Below are positions 20,094-28,899 of a stretch of 64,000 bases of DNA, piece after piece. The stretch spans positions 62,001-126,000 of the forward strand of contig JACONJ010000050.1 in assembly GCA_014323785.1 (NCBI GenBank). Reading direction: 5' to 3'. The notes below the pieces were generated by a model. That model did no database searches and was not told the DNA's origin. It saw only the letters and a list, made by a program, of their open reading frames with translations. The position numbers and the translations under genes were made by a program. The DNA is from Paracoccaceae bacterium. Lineage in GTDB: Bacteria > Pseudomonadota > Alphaproteobacteria > Rhodobacterales > Rhodobacteraceae. Numbering within the stretch: the first letter of the stretch is position 1; each line of letters starts with the position of its first letter.

Positions 20094-21482
20094 ATGGCAA
20101 AATATGACGTGATCGTAATCGGTGCCGGGCCGGGGGGCTATGTCTGTGCCATCCGCTGTGCGCAACTGGGCCTGAAAACCGCCTGTGTGGAAGGGCGGGA
20201 GACCTTGGGCGGCACCTGCCTGAATATCGGCTGCATCCCCTCGAAGGCACTGCTTCATGCCAGCCACCAACTGCACGAGGCCAGGCATAACTTCGCCAAA
20301 ATGGGGCTGAAGGGCGAATCCCCTTTGGTCGATTGGGCACAGATGCAGGCTTACAAGGAGGACGTGATTAGCCAGAACACCAAGGGCATCGCATTTCTGT
20401 TCAAGAAGAACAAGATCGATTGGCTGAAGGGTTGGGCTTCGATCCCCCAGGCGGGCAAGGTGAACGTGGATGATGAGGTTCACGAGGCGAAAAATATCAT
20501 CATTGCCAGCGGGTCCGAACCCTCAATCCTGCCGGGAATCACGATTGATGAGAAGGTCGTTGTCACCTCCGAAGGGGCACTGAGCCTGCCGAAAGTACCG
20601 AAGAAGATGGTGGTGATCGGTGCGGGTGTGATTGGGCTGGAACTTGGTTCGGTCTATGCGCGGCTTGGGTCCAAAGTGTCGGTGATTGAATTTCTTGACC
20701 ACATCACGCCGGGCATGGATGCCGAGGTCTCACGGCAATTCCGGCGGCTTCTGCAAAAACAGGGGCTCAGCTTCACCCTGGGCGCGGCGGTGCAAAAGGT
20801 CGAGGCAACGAAGACCAGTGCCAAAGTGACCTATAAGCTGTTGAAGGATAACAGCGCGGCAAGTGTTGATGCCGATGTTGTGTTGGTGGCCACCGGGCGC
20901 AAACCCTATACCGACGGGCTGGGGCTGGAGGCCTTGGGCGTAGAGATGAGTGCGCACGGCCAGATCAAAACCAACGGGAATTGGGCAACCAACGTCAAAG
21001 GCATCTATGCAATCGGTGATTGTATCGACGGCCCGATGTTGGCCCACAAGGCCGAAGATGAGGGCATGGCGGCGGCGGAGGAGGTGGCCGGAAAACATGG
21101 CCATGTAAATTACGGTGTGATCCCGGGTGTGATCTATACCCACCCCGAAGTGGCCAGTGTGGGCGAGACCGAAGAAAGCCTGAAAGCGGCGGGGTGCGCG
21201 TGTAAAATTGGCAAGTTCGCCTTTATGGGCAATGGTCGTGCCAAGGCGAATTTCGCCGCCGATGGTTTTGTAAAGATCCTTGCCGATCAGAACACGGACC
21301 GCATCCTGGGTGCGCATATCATCGGCCCGATGGCGGGCGATCTGATCCACGAGATTTGCGTGGCGATGGAGTTCGGGGCCTCAGCGCAAGACCTGGCACT
21401 GACCTGCCATGCGCACCCGACCTATTCCGAGGCGGTCCGTGAAGCCGCCCTGGCCTGCGGCGATGGCGCAATCCATGCCTGA
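20094..21482 (+). CDS. lpd: Dihydrolipoyl dehydrogenase (E3)
   Basis: 462 residues. It reoxidises the dihydrolipoyl arm of SucB with NAD+. [10 protein letters not shown] binds FAD, and [16 protein letters not shown] contains the redox cysteines. [20 protein letters not shown] is the NAD site and [19 protein letters not shown] the second FAD contact. CHAHPTYSE carries the catalytic His-Glu pair. It completes the SucAB-Lpd complex. Downstream is a 112-bp convergent gap with a CACCAC/GTGGTG stem near 21525-21557. Confidence 0.97.
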   Translation: MAKYDVIVIGAGPGGYVCAIRCAQLGLKTACVEGRETLGGTCLNIGCIPSKALLHASHQLHEARHNFAKMGLKGESPLVDWAQMQAYKEDVISQNTKGIAFLFKKNKIDWLKGWASIPQAGKVNVDDEVHEAKNIIIASGSEPSILPGITIDEKVVVTSEGALSLPKVPKKMVVIGAGVIGLELGSVYARLGSKVSVIEFLDHITPGMDAEVSRQFRRLLQKQGLSFTLGAAVQKVEATKTSAKVTYKLLKDNSAASVDADVVLVATGRKPYTDGLGLEALGVEMSAHGQIKTNGNWATNVKGIYAIGDCIDGPMLAHKAEDEGMAAAEEVAGKHGHVNYGVIPGVIYTHPEVASVGETEESLKAAGCACKIGKFAFMGNGRAKANFAADGFVKILADQNTDRILGAHIIGPMAGDLIHEICVAMEFGASAQDLALTCHAHPTYSEAVREAALACGDGAIHA

Positions 21483-21594
21483 GCATACGCCCGGTGGTAA
21501 GTCCTTTCCCCCTGGGTGCACAACACCACGCCCTGTGCTACAGCAGTGGTGTGCGGGGGGGGCAGTAGCGACCCCTGTTGGGCGGGGATTGATC

Positions 21595-22338
21595 TTATGG
21601 GGTCTTGTCCGTGATCGCCTGCACCGCATCCGGGGTGCTGTCGAACCGCCAGGCCAGAAGCTCCGCACCATGGGATTTCAACCAGGCGCGGGGCGCGTGT
21701 TGCCGGGGAAACAGCTGGCCGCAAACCGTCCAGAAACGCGGTGAGTGGTTCATCTCTGCCAGATGCGCGACCTCATGGGCGACGACATAATTAAGCACCT
21801 CGGGCGGTGCCATAACCAGCCGCCAAGAATACATCAGATCGCCCCGGGCCGAGCAGCTGCCCCACCGCGTTCGCGGGTCACGCAGGGTGATCCGCCTAGG
21901 CTGTCGCCCAAGCTTTTGCGCATAATGATCTGATGCGGTGGTCAACTGCTCTCGTGCCAGCGATTGGAGTAGGGCCCCGATCCGTGGTGCCAGCTGCGGG
22001 GTGTCAGGTACTTCGATCACGCCGTCAAGAAACCGTGCAACACGGCACGTCCCCGGCCGGATTGGGCAGAGCACTCCGGCGATGGGCAGCGTACCGCCGA
22101 TGCGTGGATAACATGGCGCGGCGACATTGGCCAATTGTCTGCGCAGCCAGGGCTCCCGCTTTTCCAGAAAGGCCAGTGCCTCGGCCTCCGCCGCCCAGAC
22201 TGGAAGGCTTAAACTGACGCGGCCGTCGGCGCAGGAGACCCGCAGCAAAAATCGCCGCGTACGCCCCGAGCGGCGCAGCGTCACAATGACGGGTGGGTCG
22301 CCGTCCAGAACGTGGGTTTGGCCGATGGATTGGGGCAT
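21595..22338 (-). CDS. YgjP-type zinc metallopeptidase
   Basis: 247 residues. VVAHEVAHLAEMNHSPRFW carries the HExxH zinc site and the third histidine of the YgjP/DUF45 (WLM-like) family. Upstream are PRRITLRDPRTRWGSCSARGDLMYSWRL, with the RWGSC signature of that family, in shorter conserved pieces. The substrate is unknown. It is convergent with lpd and divergent from the TIGR02300 gene. No signal peptide is seen, so it is probably cytoplasmic. Confidence 0.9.
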   Translation of the reverse strand: MPQSIGQTHVLDGDPPVIVTLRRSGRTRRFLLRVSCADGRVSLSLPVWAAEAEALAFLEKREPWLRRQLANVAAPCYPRIGGTLPIAGVLCPIRPGTCRVARFLDGVIEVPDTPQLAPRIGALLQSLAREQLTTASDHYAQKLGRQPRRITLRDPRTRWGSCSARGDLMYSWRLVMAPPEVLNYVVAHEVAHLAEMNHSPRFWTVCGQLFPRQHAPRAWLKSHGAELLAWRFDSTPDAVQAITDKTP

Positions 22339-22463
22339 TGGCGCGGGCAGTACTAAGTATCAGACCATCGGCGGCGATGGCGGGGCGGAAAGCCTTTGAC
22401 ATCTTTCCGGCATTGTGACATTTGAAAGCGTTTCTTGGAATACCGATGAATCAAGGGGGTATC

Positions 22464-22763
22464 ATGCCCAAAGAGGAATGGGGCGTCAAACGCGTTTGCC
22501 CAACCACCGGCAAACGTTTTTACGACATGAACAAAGATCCGATCATCAGCCCTTATAGCGGGAAGGTTGTCATCCTGGACACCGGCAAGGGATCTTATCC
22601 GCCTGCTGCGGATAAGGTCGACAAATCCCCGGCCTCCAAGGGCGATGCGAAAGAGGCCGCGCTGGAGGATGACGCTTTGGTCTTGGACGATGATGACGAT
22701 ACAGGGACGGTTGCGCTGGATGATTTGGCCGATGTTGCGGCCAATGACGACGATGAAGATTGA
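22464..22763 (+). CDS. TIGR02300 family small acidic protein
   Basis: 99 residues from the ATG at 22464. The start MPKEEWGVKRVCPTTGKRFYD and SPYSGKVV are the signature of the TIGR02300 (FYDLN_acid) family, which looks like a small zinc-ribbon-like head with a long acidic tail (DDDDDTGTVALDDL and ending NDDDED). It is widespread in Alphaproteobacteria and of unknown function. The upstream ATGs at 22422 and 22446 are less like the family start. The tRNA-Ala gene follows 96 bp downstream. Confidence 0.9.
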   Translation: MPKEEWGVKRVCPTTGKRFYDMNKDPIISPYSGKVVILDTGKGSYPPAADKVDKSPASKGDAKEAALEDDALVLDDDDDTGTVALDDLADVAANDDDED

Positions 22764-22859
22764 CCCTTTGGGGTGATGCGCGGGCGGGGTTTTCCGCTTG
22801 ATCTGTCCCGCATAACACCCTACACTGTTCGGCGTCGCCGCAGGCGGCGGCGTGTGCTT

Positions 22860-22935
<76 letters not shown>

Positions 22936-23011
22936 GATTCCCCCGACAAGGCTTTGCCTGGATTGTCTGGTGTGCGCGTGCAGCGGGTTTGGTGCATTCG
23001 GTTGAGGGGCG

Positions 23012-25824
23012 ATGCGGTTATCTTGGAATGAAATTCGAGCCCGCGCCGCAAAATTCGCCAGGGAATGGAGAGGTGAAGGCTATGAAAAAGGGCAAACACA
23101 GCTCTTTTATCGGGATTTTTTTGATGTCTTCGGCGTACCGATCCGGCGTGTCGCACGTTTCGAGGAACCGGTAAAAACCCTGGGTGAAAAACGAGGGTTC
23201 ATTGACCTGTTCTGGAAGGGCGTTCTGCTGATAGAGCAGAAAAGCCTTGGGCATGATCTTGGAAAGGCAAAGACCCAGGCCCTTGAGTATTTTCCAGGAC
23301 TGAAAGATGCGGAACTCCCCCGATTCATTCTGTTGAGCGACTTCCAGACTTTCGAGCTTTACGACCTTGAAGATGACAAAGAATTGCATATTCCCCTTGC
23401 GGATCTGCCAAGGCACGTGGAGAAATTCGGGTTCATTATTGGCGTTGAACACCGCCGGTTCAAAGACCAGGATCCCGTCAACATCGAAGCGTCAGAGCGC
23501 GTTGGCAAACTGCATGATGCACTCGAAGAGGCTGGCTACACTGGCCACGGTCTGGAGCAGTTTCTGGTCCGGGTCGTGTTCTGCCTCTTTGCGGATAACA
23601 CGGGAATTTTTAATCCGCGGGACATCTTCCTTGACCTGCTGGAAACCCGCACCCGAGAGGACGGTTCAGACCTTGGAGGCTGGCTTGCACAGCTCTTTCA
23701 GGTTCTCAATACGCCAGAGGACAAGCGGGCGAAGAATCTTGATTCCGATCTGGCCCGTTTTCCTTATGTCAACGGGGCCCTGTTCCGCGATCCGCTTCTG
23801 ATCCCGTCCTTCGATGGCGCGATGCGGCGGCACCTTCTGGAGGCGTGCCAGTTTGACTGGTCGGGCATTTCTCCGGCTATCTTTGGTGCGCTGTTTCAAT
23901 CTGTCATGGATAAGGTGGAACGTCGCGCCCAGGGTGCGCACTACACGACAGAAAAGAACATCCTGAAGGTCATCGAGCCGCTGTTCCTGGATGATCTTCG
24001 TGCCGAGTTTGATCGGCTCAAAAACCGCAAGGACAGCCGCCGCCGTGCGGATATGCAGGCGTTTCACGCGCGTCTGGGGGCGATGACATTCTTCGATCCG
24101 GCGTGTGGCTGTGGCAATTTCCTGATTATTGCCTATCGCGAGCTGCGGATGATTGAGATTGATCTGATCCGCGAGCTGCGCGCCTATCGCGTGGCAGAAG
24201 AGCAGAGAGAACTGGACGCGGCCGGACTTTCCGTAATCAATGTTGATCAGTTCTACGGGATCGAAATCGGGGAATTTCCCGCCCGAATCGCGGAAACCGC
24301 GTTGTGGATGATGGACCACATCATGAATAACCGGTTGAGCCTTGCGTTCGGGCAAACCTGCGTTCGTATCCCGCTTCGAAAAGCACCACACATCGCTGTC
24401 GGGAATGCCCTGGAACTGGATTGGCAGGCACTTTTGCCCTCCAGAGACTGCAGCTTTTGCTTCGGCAATCCACCTTTCATAGGCCATCAATGGCGCACAA
24501 CGGATCAGAAAGCCGATATGGCGCGCATCTGGGGCAGGGAAGGGCAGGTGAACCGGCTGGACTACGTGACATGCTGGTTCAAGAAAGCGATGACCTATGC
24601 CGACCGGGGCCGCAGGGCCGAGATTGCCTTCATTTCCACCAACTCAATTATCCAGGGGGAGCAGTGCGGCATCTTCTGGCCGGTCATGTTCGCGGGCGGT
24701 TTATCGATCCGTTTTGCGCATCGCCCCTTCCAGTGGAACAGTGAAGCCAGGGGCAAGGCCGCCGTTCATTGTGTGATCGTGGGCATGACCTACCGGAACA
24801 ACGGCCCCCGAACGATCTATGAGTATGACCATGCGCGCGGAGAGCCGCACCAGGCCATCGTCCCTCGTATCAACGGGTATCTGCTTGACGGTCCGCAATA
24901 TGCCGTACCCGCGCGTTCACAGCCACCGGCCGGACGCCTGAGGATGCATAAGGGAAGCCAGCCGACCGACGGCGCAAGGCTGAAGACACCAGGCGGCGGT
25001 TATCTGAAGTTCAGCAACCTGATCCTTGAAGAACGTGATCGGCAAGTACTTCTGGCAGAAGACCCGAACGCGGCGCAATGGCTGAAGCCGTATGTTGGCG
25101 GCGAAGAGCTGATCACTGGAAACTGGCGGTGGTGCCTCTGGCTCAAGGATGCTGACCCCAGAGAGCTCAAGGCGTCAAAACCGATCCATGCGCGCCTTGA
25201 GCGCGTAAGACAGGGGCGGCTTCAAAGCCCGACTCGGGGCGTGCGGGAGTTTGCCAAGTATCCGACGCTGTTCACCCAGGATCGCCAGCCCGATTCCGAC
25301 TACCTTGCGCTTCCCGAAGTCTCGTCGGAGGCGAGGGAATACATACCGATGGCGATTTTGCCACCCACGGTCATCGCGTCGAACAAACTTCAGATTATCA
25401 CGGATGCGCCACTCTGCTACTTTGGAATCATGACATCGGCCATGCATATGGCCTGGATGCGAACGGTTGCGGGGCGGCTGGGACGCGGCTACAGCTATGC
25501 GCCTGCGGTATATAATTCCTTTCCGTTCCGTGGCCGAAGATGGCCCCAAAGCAACAGGCGACCATCGAGGTGCTGGCGCAGGCCGTTCTGGCCGCGCGCG
25601 CCTTTTTCAAGGGCGCGGGCCTTGATGTACTCTATGATCCGGATTCCATGCCGCCGAAATTGCGCAAGGCGCACGCAACGCTTGATAAGGCGGTTGACCA
25701 TATCTACCGGCGCAACGGCTTTGCCTTTGAACGTGAGCGGGCAGAACATCTTTTTGAACTCTACGAGAAGGGTGCCGCGCCGATGGTCGCCCGAAAGACG
25801 CGGAGGCGAAGAAAAGCAGGCTGA
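23012..25824 (+). pseudogene. MmeI-like type IIL restriction-methylation enzyme, frameshifted near the C-terminus
   Basis: The N-terminal nuclease motif is D65-x9-E75-x-K77 (IDLFWKGVLLIEQKS), the MmeI spacing. A helical linker, then a methyltransferase with motif I FFDPACGCGNF and motif IV FGNPPFIGH, and a target-recognition region follow. The C-terminal helical domain (ATIEVLAQAVLAARAFFKGAGL...) is in another frame from about 25531. The frame break is explained by a 5-bp tandem duplication, TTCCG at 25521-25525 and 25526-25530. Deleting one copy restores SFPWPKMAPKQQ, the family reading. The intact protein would be about 935 residues, like MmeI (919). As sequenced, the long frame runs on, antisense through the Mrp genes, to 26323, which is not a natural ending. 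Such single-chain enzymes methylate and cut DNA at a distance. It lies between tRNA-Ala and the Mrp operon, so it was probably acquired. Confidence 0.82.
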
Positions 25825-25843
25825 AAGAGGGCCATTAGATACA

Positions 25844-26218
25844 TCAGTGATCCGGACCAGTGTTCGGCGGGTCATCATAGACGGACCAGCCGACCCCCCC
25901 GGTCCTCTCGGGCAGATCATCCCGGCGCAGGTTCCGTGCCATATAGGTCTTGGCGATGAAATTTGCCGTGATCGGTGCTGTCAGGAACAGAAACAGGGTA
26001 ATCAGAAGTTCATGCACCGAGATATGTCCGGTCCTGACATAGAAGAAGATCATCGATGCAATCAAAACCCCGCCAACGCCCAGCGTGGTTGCCTTGGTGG
26101 GCGCATGCAAGCGTTGCAGTGTGTGCCTGAGTTTCACAAGCCCGTAGGAGCCGATGAAACCGAAGATGCCGCTGATGACAAGCGCGAACGAGATAAAAAA
26201 TTCCGCGGCAAAACTCAT
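25844..26218 (-). CDS. mrpG: Mrp-type Na+/H+ antiporter subunit G
   Basis: 124 residues from the ATG at 26218, with three membrane helices. SGIFGFIGSYGLVKLRHTLQRLHAPTKATTLGVGGVL is spread over the first two and is the MrpG/PhaG signature (here cited in pieces: GSYGLVKL, RLHAPTKA, TTLGVGGVL). It is the last gene of the operon, 12 bp after mrpF. The end is convergent with, and 19 bp from, the restriction gene. Confidence 0.93.
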   Translation of the reverse strand: MSFAAEFFISFALVISGIFGFIGSYGLVKLRHTLQRLHAPTKATTLGVGGVLIASMIFFYVRTGHISVHELLITLFLFLTAPITANFIAKTYMARNLRRDDLPERTGGVGWSVYDDPPNTGPDH

Positions 26219-26229
26219 GAATTCGGGCC

Positions 26230-26499
26230 CTATTCGATGATGTCGCCGCGCAGCAGAAACCTGCAATACGCGACTGTTGCAACAAACCCGACCATGGCAA
26301 TCAGCATTGCGGCCTCAAAGTAGATCGCGGTGCCGCGCCAGACACCGTACAGCACCAAAAGGGCGATGACGTTGATCACCATGGTATCAAGTGCCATGAT
26401 GCGGTCGGCGGCGTCCGGGCCCAGGGCGATGCGCCAAAGGTCCAGCATAAGGGCCACGCCGTAGCAGCCAGCGGCGAAGAAAAGAGCGTATTCGATCAT
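26230..26499 (-). CDS. mrpF: Mrp-type Na+/H+ antiporter subunit F
   Basis: 89 residues, three membrane segments. RIALGPDAADRIMALDTMVINVIAL is the conserved centre of MrpF/PhaF (RxxxGPxxxDRxxALDT). Its start overlaps the stop of mrpE by 4 bp, so the genes are translationally coupled. It is a structural subunit of the multi-subunit cation/proton antiporter. Confidence 0.95.
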   Translation of the reverse strand: MIEYALFFAAGCYGVALMLDLWRIALGPDAADRIMALDTMVINVIALLVLYGVWRGTAIYFEAAMLIAMVGFVATVAYCRFLLRGDIIE

Positions 26500-26987
26500 G
26501 GGAAAATATCCAGAAGGCGGCGTTCGTAGCGGGATTTGATCTCATCGCGGACACCATCCGGGGCACCGGTATGCAGGCAATGCACAAGGATGGCACTGCC
26601 ATCGGCGGCGAGCGTAGCGGACACGGTGCCCGGCGTCATGGTGATGGTTCCCGCAAGCACGGTGATCGCCTCGGCAGAGGTGAGTTCCAGCGATACCAGA
26701 ATCCATTGAGAGCGGATGGCCGACTCTCGTTTGAACAGGATGATTAGCGCGACCTGTACGTTGGCCACCATAATGTCCCAGAGTACGATCAGAATATATT
26801 CGGCGATCTTCAAGGGGTGCGCGATAGCCGGACGATTCGGCCAGTAGGCCGCTGTCAGCATCGGAATAACCAGACCAAAGGCGGTGCCCAGGACCAGATT
26901 GCCAAGTGTGAACGTGTTGACCAGCCCAATCCAGACAAGCACCAGTGTCAGGCTAAGGAGAGGGTGGGGAATCAGACGCATCAGCAT
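26496..26987 (-). CDS. mrpE: Mrp-type Na+/H+ antiporter subunit E
   Basis: 163 residues from the ATG at 26987, 4 bp after the mrpD stop; a second ATG at 26981 is equally possible. The longer upstream reading overlaps mrpD and is rejected. HPLLSLTLVLVWIGL begins the family sequence, and the conserved VANVQVALIIL and TLLAGTITMTPGT-like stretch (TVLAGTITMTPGT) are clear. There are two or three membrane helices and a soluble C-terminal end. Confidence 0.93.
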   Translation of the reverse strand: MLMRLIPHPLLSLTLVLVWIGLVNTFTLGNLVLGTAFGLVIPMLTAAYWPNRPAIAHPLKIAEYILIVLWDIMVANVQVALIILFKRESAIRSQWILVSLELTSAEAITVLAGTITMTPGTVSATLAADGSAILVHCLHTGAPDGVRDEIKSRYERRLLDIFP

Positions 26988-26991
26988 AGGG

Positions 26992-28542
26992 TCAATTCTC
27001 CCCCTGACCAGTTCCCAGAACCGCATCGACATAGCTGCTGCGGTCAAAGAGCTGCACCGAGGCGTTTTCAAGATAGGTAGAGACTAGCCCGGCAAGGACG
27101 GCAAGCACCGCCAGTATGGCAAGCCCCAGCATCACCGGAGCAACCTGCATCGGGGTGGCACGCAAATTCGGTGTGGGTGCGGCAGGTGTGTCGGCATTGG
27201 TGCCGGCCCCGGGTGCGGTAAGTGCCGTGGATTTCCAGAACAGCACGCTGCCCGCCCGTGCAAAACCCACAATGGTCAAAAGCGACCCCAACAGGATCGC
27301 CGTCCAAGCCCATTCCATGACGCCGGGCGCGCGCAGCGCGTCAAGAATCAAGAGTTTGCCCAGAAACCCGCCAAGGGGGGGCATTCCCGCCATGGCAATG
27401 GCCGTGGCAAAGAAGAGTGCCGCAAACAGGCCATTTTGCACTGTCGGGGGGGCGGGTGCGAGCGTATCGGTCAAACGCCGGGTCACAACCAGATCGGCGA
27501 TCAGGAATAGACAGGCGGCGGCAAAGGTTGAATGGATCATATAATAGAGTGCCGCCGAGGTGGCTGCCGAGGAAAACGCCGCCACGGCAACAAAAAGGGT
27601 GCCCATCGACCCCAGAACCGAAAAGGCGATCATCTGCATCAGGTGCCGTGCGCCCAGAACGCCGAGAGCACCAACGGCAATGGTCGCAAGTGCCGCCGGG
27701 AAAAGCCATGTGGCTGCAAGGTCTTCCGTGCCGGGCGCACCAGGGCCAAAGGCGGTGGTATGCACCCGCAGGATCGCGTAGGCCCCAACCTTGGTCATGA
27801 TTGCGAACAGCGCGGCCACTGGCGCGGGCGCGTTGGCATAGGTTGCGGGTAGCCAGAATTGCACTGGGAACAGTGCGGCCTTCACCGCAAAGACAACCAT
27901 CAGAAGGATGGCTGCAACCCGCACGAGGGCTGCATCTTCGACGGGGATTTCGGGTACGCGGATGGCCAGATCAGCGATGTTGAGCGTGCCCGTCGAGGCA
28001 TAAAGTGTACCAAGCGCGAACAGAAACAGCGTCGATCCCGCCAGGTTCATAACCACATATTGCAGCCCCGCTCGCATCCGGTTCTTGCCACCAGAGTGAA
28101 TCATCAATCCGTAGGACGCGATTAGCAGAACCTCGAAGAAGACAAAAAGATTGAAGATGTCGCCCGTCAGGAATGCACCACAGATTCCCATCAACTGGAA
28201 CTGGAACAGCGTGTGGAAATGCTGCCCGCGCACATCCCAGCCCGAGGCTATGGCATGGATTAGGACGATGACAGCAAGTACTGCGGTCAAAAGCACCATA
28301 AGTGCCGAGAGTCGATCAAGCACCAGTACAATGCCGAAGGGCGCGGGCCAATCGCCAAGACGGTAGACATGGGTTGTGCCATCAGTGGCCATCGCCGTCA
28401 GGCCAAGCGCAAGCACCACCAAGGCCAAGGTTCCCGCCAGAGATGCGGTGCGCGCCAGCATGATGTCGTGCCGCATCACGAATCCGATCAACGGTGCCAG
28501 AAGTGCGGGCAGAACGACGGGAAGGATAATCCAGTGCATCAC
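26992..28542 (-). CDS. mrpD: Mrp-type Na+/H+ antiporter subunit D
   Basis: 516 residues, about 14 membrane segments, homologous to proton-pumping subunits of complex I (NuoN/NuoM type). GDIFNLFVFFEVLLIASYGLM contains the conserved Glu in the helix, and KAALFPVQFWLPATYANAP the conserved Lys and loop. It overlaps mrpC by 4 bp. It is part of the ion-conducting core with MrpA. Confidence 0.96.
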   Translation of the reverse strand: MMHWIILPVVLPALLAPLIGFVMRHDIMLARTASLAGTLALVVLALGLTAMATDGTTHVYRLGDWPAPFGIVLVLDRLSALMVLLTAVLAVIVLIHAIASGWDVRGQHFHTLFQFQLMGICGAFLTGDIFNLFVFFEVLLIASYGLMIHSGGKNRMRAGLQYVVMNLAGSTLFLFALGTLYASTGTLNIADLAIRVPEIPVEDAALVRVAAILLMVVFAVKAALFPVQFWLPATYANAPAPVAALFAIMTKVGAYAILRVHTTAFGPGAPGTEDLAATWLFPAALATIAVGALGVLGARHLMQMIAFSVLGSMGTLFVAVAAFSSAATSAALYYMIHSTFAAACLFLIADLVVTRRLTDTLAPAPPTVQNGLFAALFFATAIAMAGMPPLGGFLGKLLILDALRAPGVMEWAWTAILLGSLLTIVGFARAGSVLFWKSTALTAPGAGTNADTPAAPTPNLRATPMQVAPVMLGLAILAVLAVLAGLVSTYLENASVQLFDRSSYVDAVLGTGQGEN

Positions 28543-28898
28543 GCCCCCCCATTGTCGGGGGTATTGTCCGTCTCGGGTTCTAAGTTGATCTGGTCACTTT
28601 CAGCTTCCAGGTAAGCACCGAGCCCGATCATCACCAGGACGGCTGTCATCCCGAAGGATATGACGATCGCCGTCAGCACGAGTGCCTGCGGCAGCGGATC
28701 AGTGTAGGCTGCCGCGCCGTATTTGGCCAGGATCGGCGATTGGTCAATGGCCAGCCGACCGCTGGCGAACAGAAAAACGTTCACCGCATAAGACAAAAGC
28801 GCAAGACCCAGGATAACCGGAAATGTTCTAAGCCGGAGCATCAGGTAAACCCCGCCCGCGGTCAAAACTGCGATTGTGCTTGCGACGATGATCTCCAT
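28539..28898 (-). CDS. mrpC: Mrp-type Na+/H+ antiporter subunit C
   Basis: 119 residues from the ATG at 28898 (MEIIVASTIAVLTAGGVYLML), one base before the mrpA stop codon. Homologous to NuoK: three helices, with FPVILGLALLSYAVNVFLF and the loop DPLPQALVLTAIVISFG, the family hallmark. The acidic C-terminal tail (ESDQINLEPETDNTPD) is typical. Overlaps mrpD by 4 bp. Confidence 0.96.
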   Translation of the reverse strand: MEIIVASTIAVLTAGGVYLMLRLRTFPVILGLALLSYAVNVFLFASGRLAIDQSPILAKYGAAAYTDPLPQALVLTAIVISFGMTAVLVMIGLGAYLEAESDQINLEPETDNTPDNGGA

Positions 28899-28899
28899 C

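Noticed and set aside
25540-26323. The 1103-residue reading frame running from 23012 to 26323
   Set aside because: After 25531 it is out of frame with the restriction enzyme and runs antisense through mrpG and mrpF; the tail has no family resemblance.
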